From Baylisascaris procyonis (Eukaryota; Nematoda; Chromadorea; Rhabditida; Ascarididae): 64,000 bases of DNA. Of this stretch, positions 60,965 through 64,000 are shown in pieces. The translations under genes and the position numbers were made by a program. The DNA lies in assembly GCA_037389465.1 (NCBI GenBank), contig JAZARR010000130.1, forward strand, positions 369,501 through 433,500. The letters run 5' to 3'. Under the pieces are notes generated by a model. That model searched no databases and was not told where the DNA came from. It saw nothing but the letters and a program-made list of their open reading frames with translations. Each line of letters begins with the position of its first letter. Position 1 is the stretch's first letter.

Positions 60965-62790
60965 TCATCTTTCCTGTCTTAGGAGCAGTTCGAACGACGA
61001 GAGGTGCTTTCGAAAGATTGAAAGCTTTAAAGCATGCCGCATTGCAAACTGAGCACTGCTTCATTTTAAGGGAACTTCATGCTGAAGTTGATTGATTGCG
61101 TGGCATTTCGAGAAGTCGCAGCAATTCGGATCACAATCGAATGACGAGCCATATTCCTCGTGAACCTAAGCTTCAATTTTCACAATTCTGATTTTTCGAG
61201 ATAGTTTTTCCAGAAAAAGTTTAGCAATTTTAAAATTTGCAGTCTCTTGAAATGAACCGTTTTCAAATTGTCGCGATGATGATAGAGTATTGATTAATTG
61301 TTGCAAATTACGATTACTAAAATAAGCTGTACCCTAACGCTGAAATATCTATGTAGTCTTGTTTTAAAGCAATAATGTTTAATAATATTACAATATAAAA
61401 CTTAATAATGGTGAAATACCTTGACGAGGTGGAAACACACTTATTGGTTCGTCTAATGGCTGAGTCGATAAATAAAACCATCTCCTGAGGGCGTAAATTC
61501 TCAGTGAATATAAAAATACTTTTTTCGACATAAAAATTGACCTTCACCAGCTAGCTTTTCCACTCTTAGAGACGAACACACAACAGTGATAAATGTACAC
61601 ATTGACATATGGGGGCATTCATAAATGCTTCGAAATGCTTAGAGAAAATGGATTGTGCAGGCTGATAAATCAGTCGAAAGAAGCCACGAAAGGCGCTAGC
61701 TATTCTAACGAAACTCGAAATATGAAAAACGATGCGAGCGTATGATAAGTGTCTTTTTATTTCGCTTACCTGACCAACTAACTATTAAAAAATATTAAAG
61801 TATGCCGGATGACCGTATTCTTATTCAGACCGATCTTTCCGCTCATGCGAACTTCTACGCAGAATCGTCCTTGTGATCTAACCGGTGTAAAATTAAATTT
61901 TAAATTCACAAAAAATTTTTGTTGCATTCAAACGTTAACTCTGACTCCAGCATTGCCCCGAAGTGCACGAAACGAATTCCAAATTAATCTTTTTAAACTC
62001 ACAAAACGTTATATCTATATGTTCTTCGCAGATAATCATCCAAGGAATGGCAATCTACTTTCTCCTAGAATTTACAGGAATAACAATGCTTTATCAACTT
62101 CCGTATTTCTAAAATGAATCTTGCGCGTAAATCCAAACACTTGCAAATAAGACCATGCAAGACTCGCACGTTTTCAAAGGTTTTCCAAAACACCTGACTC
62201 TTTGCTAAGCTACGGGTGAAAGAGCAACGTTGATTCCTAGTAACGAAAACATGAGTAATTATACTTAGCTAGCCTCTAACTAACCTGTCTTCGTTTCCTT
62301 TTCGCTTTGGAAGAGGAGAGCATATTAGAAAGTGAATTAGGAAGTATGCCTGACATTAAGCTCGTTTGATAAGTCGAGCATTCTGGACAGACAGAGGAGG
62401 AGTGAGGAACGAACAACTTTTCCAAATACTCGGTGTTACTTGGAATATCTGTGCCTTTAAAATCAACCGCATTTTCAACTGCAACTATGAATGAGAAAAA
62501 CAATTTATTAAAACTGAAACCAGATTGTGTTATGCAATCAAAATGAATTTTGTTTACCTTGCAAAGATCCTTTCATAGTAAAGATGTTATGAAGCATTTT
62601 CTGCGAGAACAAATGAAAAGTTCCCGGCAATATGACAGATTAATTATAAAATGAGTGAAATTTGCGGTAATCAGTAATTCTGAATTCACCTTGTTTTTGA
62701 AAACTTTTTCTCTGTAATAAGGAATGATTGATGGTTTATATGGCTGATATGATATATCTGCGTTTTTGGCGGAACTATTCAAATTTTTCT
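60965..62790 (-). CDS. Unidentified gene, five 3' exons
   Basis: Five minus-strand exons chain in consistent phase: about 62790-62691 (NLNSSAKNADISYQPYKP ... YYREKVFKNK), 62600-62558 (KMLHNIFTMKGSLQ), 62484-62285 (VAVENAVDFKGTDIPSNTEY ... SSVCPECSTYQTS ... SKAKRKRRQ), 61499-61420 (NLRPQEMVLFIDSAIRR, TNKCVSTSS) and 61055-60965 (AQFAMRHALKLSIFRKHLSS, FELLLRQER, stop). Donors are GTGAAT, GTAAAC, GTTAGT and GTATTT. The C-terminal ~170 residues are soluble, with one CPEC pair, a basic KAKRKRRQ patch (possible nuclear signal) and a helical end. I do not recognise the family. Upstream exons, beyond 62.8 kb, were not resolved. Confidence 0.55.
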
Positions 62791-64000
62791 ACGTGGAAAA
62801 ATTTTTCATCGACGTCTTATATTTGTCGACATTAAATTTACACGCTCATTTGCAACTCACTGCTATAAATAATTTATGCAAATTTTATAAGTGTTAGAGG
62901 CATTTAATGCATTCGATATACGAAGTGCGAAATATCGATCTCTTCAACGTTTTCAGCTAATTAATGAAAGACCGACCTTCGTATCATGAGCGATAACTTC
63001 GCGTTTCCTTCTAGCTGCACAAGCAAGAGCACCCTTAAAAGTGATTTCATTGCATGACCGAACAGTTTTTAATTTTCGATGTTTCAAAGTTCATTTCTTC
63101 ATATTGTAGACTGGAGAAATTTAGTGGAGAAGAATGTCAAAGAAGCTGGTCCATCGCATATTCTTCATTCCGCCCACTTTATCAACTATTTTCACAAGCT
63201 GTGTACAGAGTAATGCACTAATCCAACCGCTCGCACAGATCCTCGATGGAAGACTCTTTTTTTTCGCAGCCTGACAGGTGAGAAATAAAAAACTGAGCGG
63301 TATGAATTGTATACACCCCCTTTTCCAACTGAAATATCCATGGCTTCTTTTAAATTTGATGGATCAACGTAGTCATAAGATGTCGCCCTCTAGTATACAT
63401 TATGCCCATCAAATTGCATAACTGTAATAGTTTCCCAGTCGGAATGACCAAACAGAGAGCGATATGAAGGCAGACAGACATACAGACGGACATATTACCT
63501 CGCACTTTATGCGTTTTTTGCGAAGCGTATGCGCGGTTACGCTTTCACTAATGTCTGGCATTCAATAAAAGAAAAAACAGCTGATGCACCACCTAGTATT
63601 CAACAAAGGATGATTGGTACTTTAAGTTTGATAACGCTCAATGTGAAATGCAAAAATGCTAAAAATTGAAGTCTTCATGGAAACATAAAGGTGACCGCGA
63701 AAGGAGGAAAATTATATGCATGTTGGATTCCTTGCGGATTACAAAAAACATCGTTCTTCACCAAACAAATGAGGTGTGTGATGTACCAATTTTGACATTT
63801 GCATTGAGAAGTTCCCGCAGTCGCCAGCCATCTTTCGAAGTTTGCATTGAAAAGAACTAACTGTTCGAATTTTCCATCTATGGGAAAGCATGGAACTCAT
63901 TTGGGATGGTTGATTCATTGTTGAAATTACTCTTTTATTGCTCGCTTGTAAACGTTTATAGCATGCGTGCAATATGGCGAATATAATGTATTTCCGCATT
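62791..64000. other. No supported feature
   Basis: AT-rich; may hold upstream exons of the minus-strand gene ending at 60965. GAAGGCAGACAGACATACAGACGG at about 63467-63490 is a short GACA-type simple repeat, mirrored by a CTGT-type one at 45895-45925. Confidence 0.3.

Overview
This window looks like nuclear DNA of a nematode. Four things point that way: an exact 22-nt copy of the nematode spliced leader SL1 (9800-9821), innexin-type gap-junction exons, a PUF-family gene built from short exons with TTTNCAG-like acceptors, and a BEL/Pao-type LTR element. I cannot name the species. There is no rRNA, no intact tRNA and no CRISPR array.

Left half (1 to about 29.9 kb): a repeat province with no host gene that I can support. 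The main component is a macro-repeat unit of about 3.6-4.0 kb. Its units start at a shared header at 1608, 14883, 18843, 21163 and 27777. A unit contains a 20-bp TTGGCAAATTGCCAA-type palindrome, a GC-rich twin hairpin, oligo-T-rich body blocks, a tRNA-like A-box/B-box module and a GC-rich core with a ~50-bp minisatellite. At the left end one unit is followed by its own reverse complement, giving a palindrome with arms of about 2.5 kb (about 1788-4262 and 4736-7226). A separate GCGAAGC-rich block occurs at 1 and again at 13618. Two LTR insertions interrupt the units. One is a 1033-bp solo LTR (9134-10166; TG...CA ends, 5-bp duplication CAAGC) that contains the SL1 sequence and a tandem 160-bp coding-like repeat. 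The other is a 3001-bp BEL/Pao-like element on the minus strand (22926-25926) with two 291-bp LTRs, gag and zinc knuckles, but no room for pol.

Right half (about 30 to 64 kb): lower-copy, AT-rich sequence with spliced genes. Minus strand: an innexin-like gene (about 43833-38961) whose TM2 exon carries a one-base deletion and a stop; two more innexin exon fragments (35224-35357 and 30458-30539); exon chains of unidentified genes at 33.1-33.6, 36.8-37.2, 44.4-45.4 and 60.9-62.8 kb. Plus strand: a small proline-rich protein gene (46598-46981) and a PUF RNA-binding protein gene (51867 to about 57.5 or 59.6 kb) whose seven exons join in consistent phases.

The genes do not form an operon or pathway that I can recognise. 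The most notable points are the solo LTR carrying SL1, the order of events readable in the nested repeats (an LTR fragment at the same target position in two units), the decaying innexin cluster, and the altered seventh repeat of the PUF protein.
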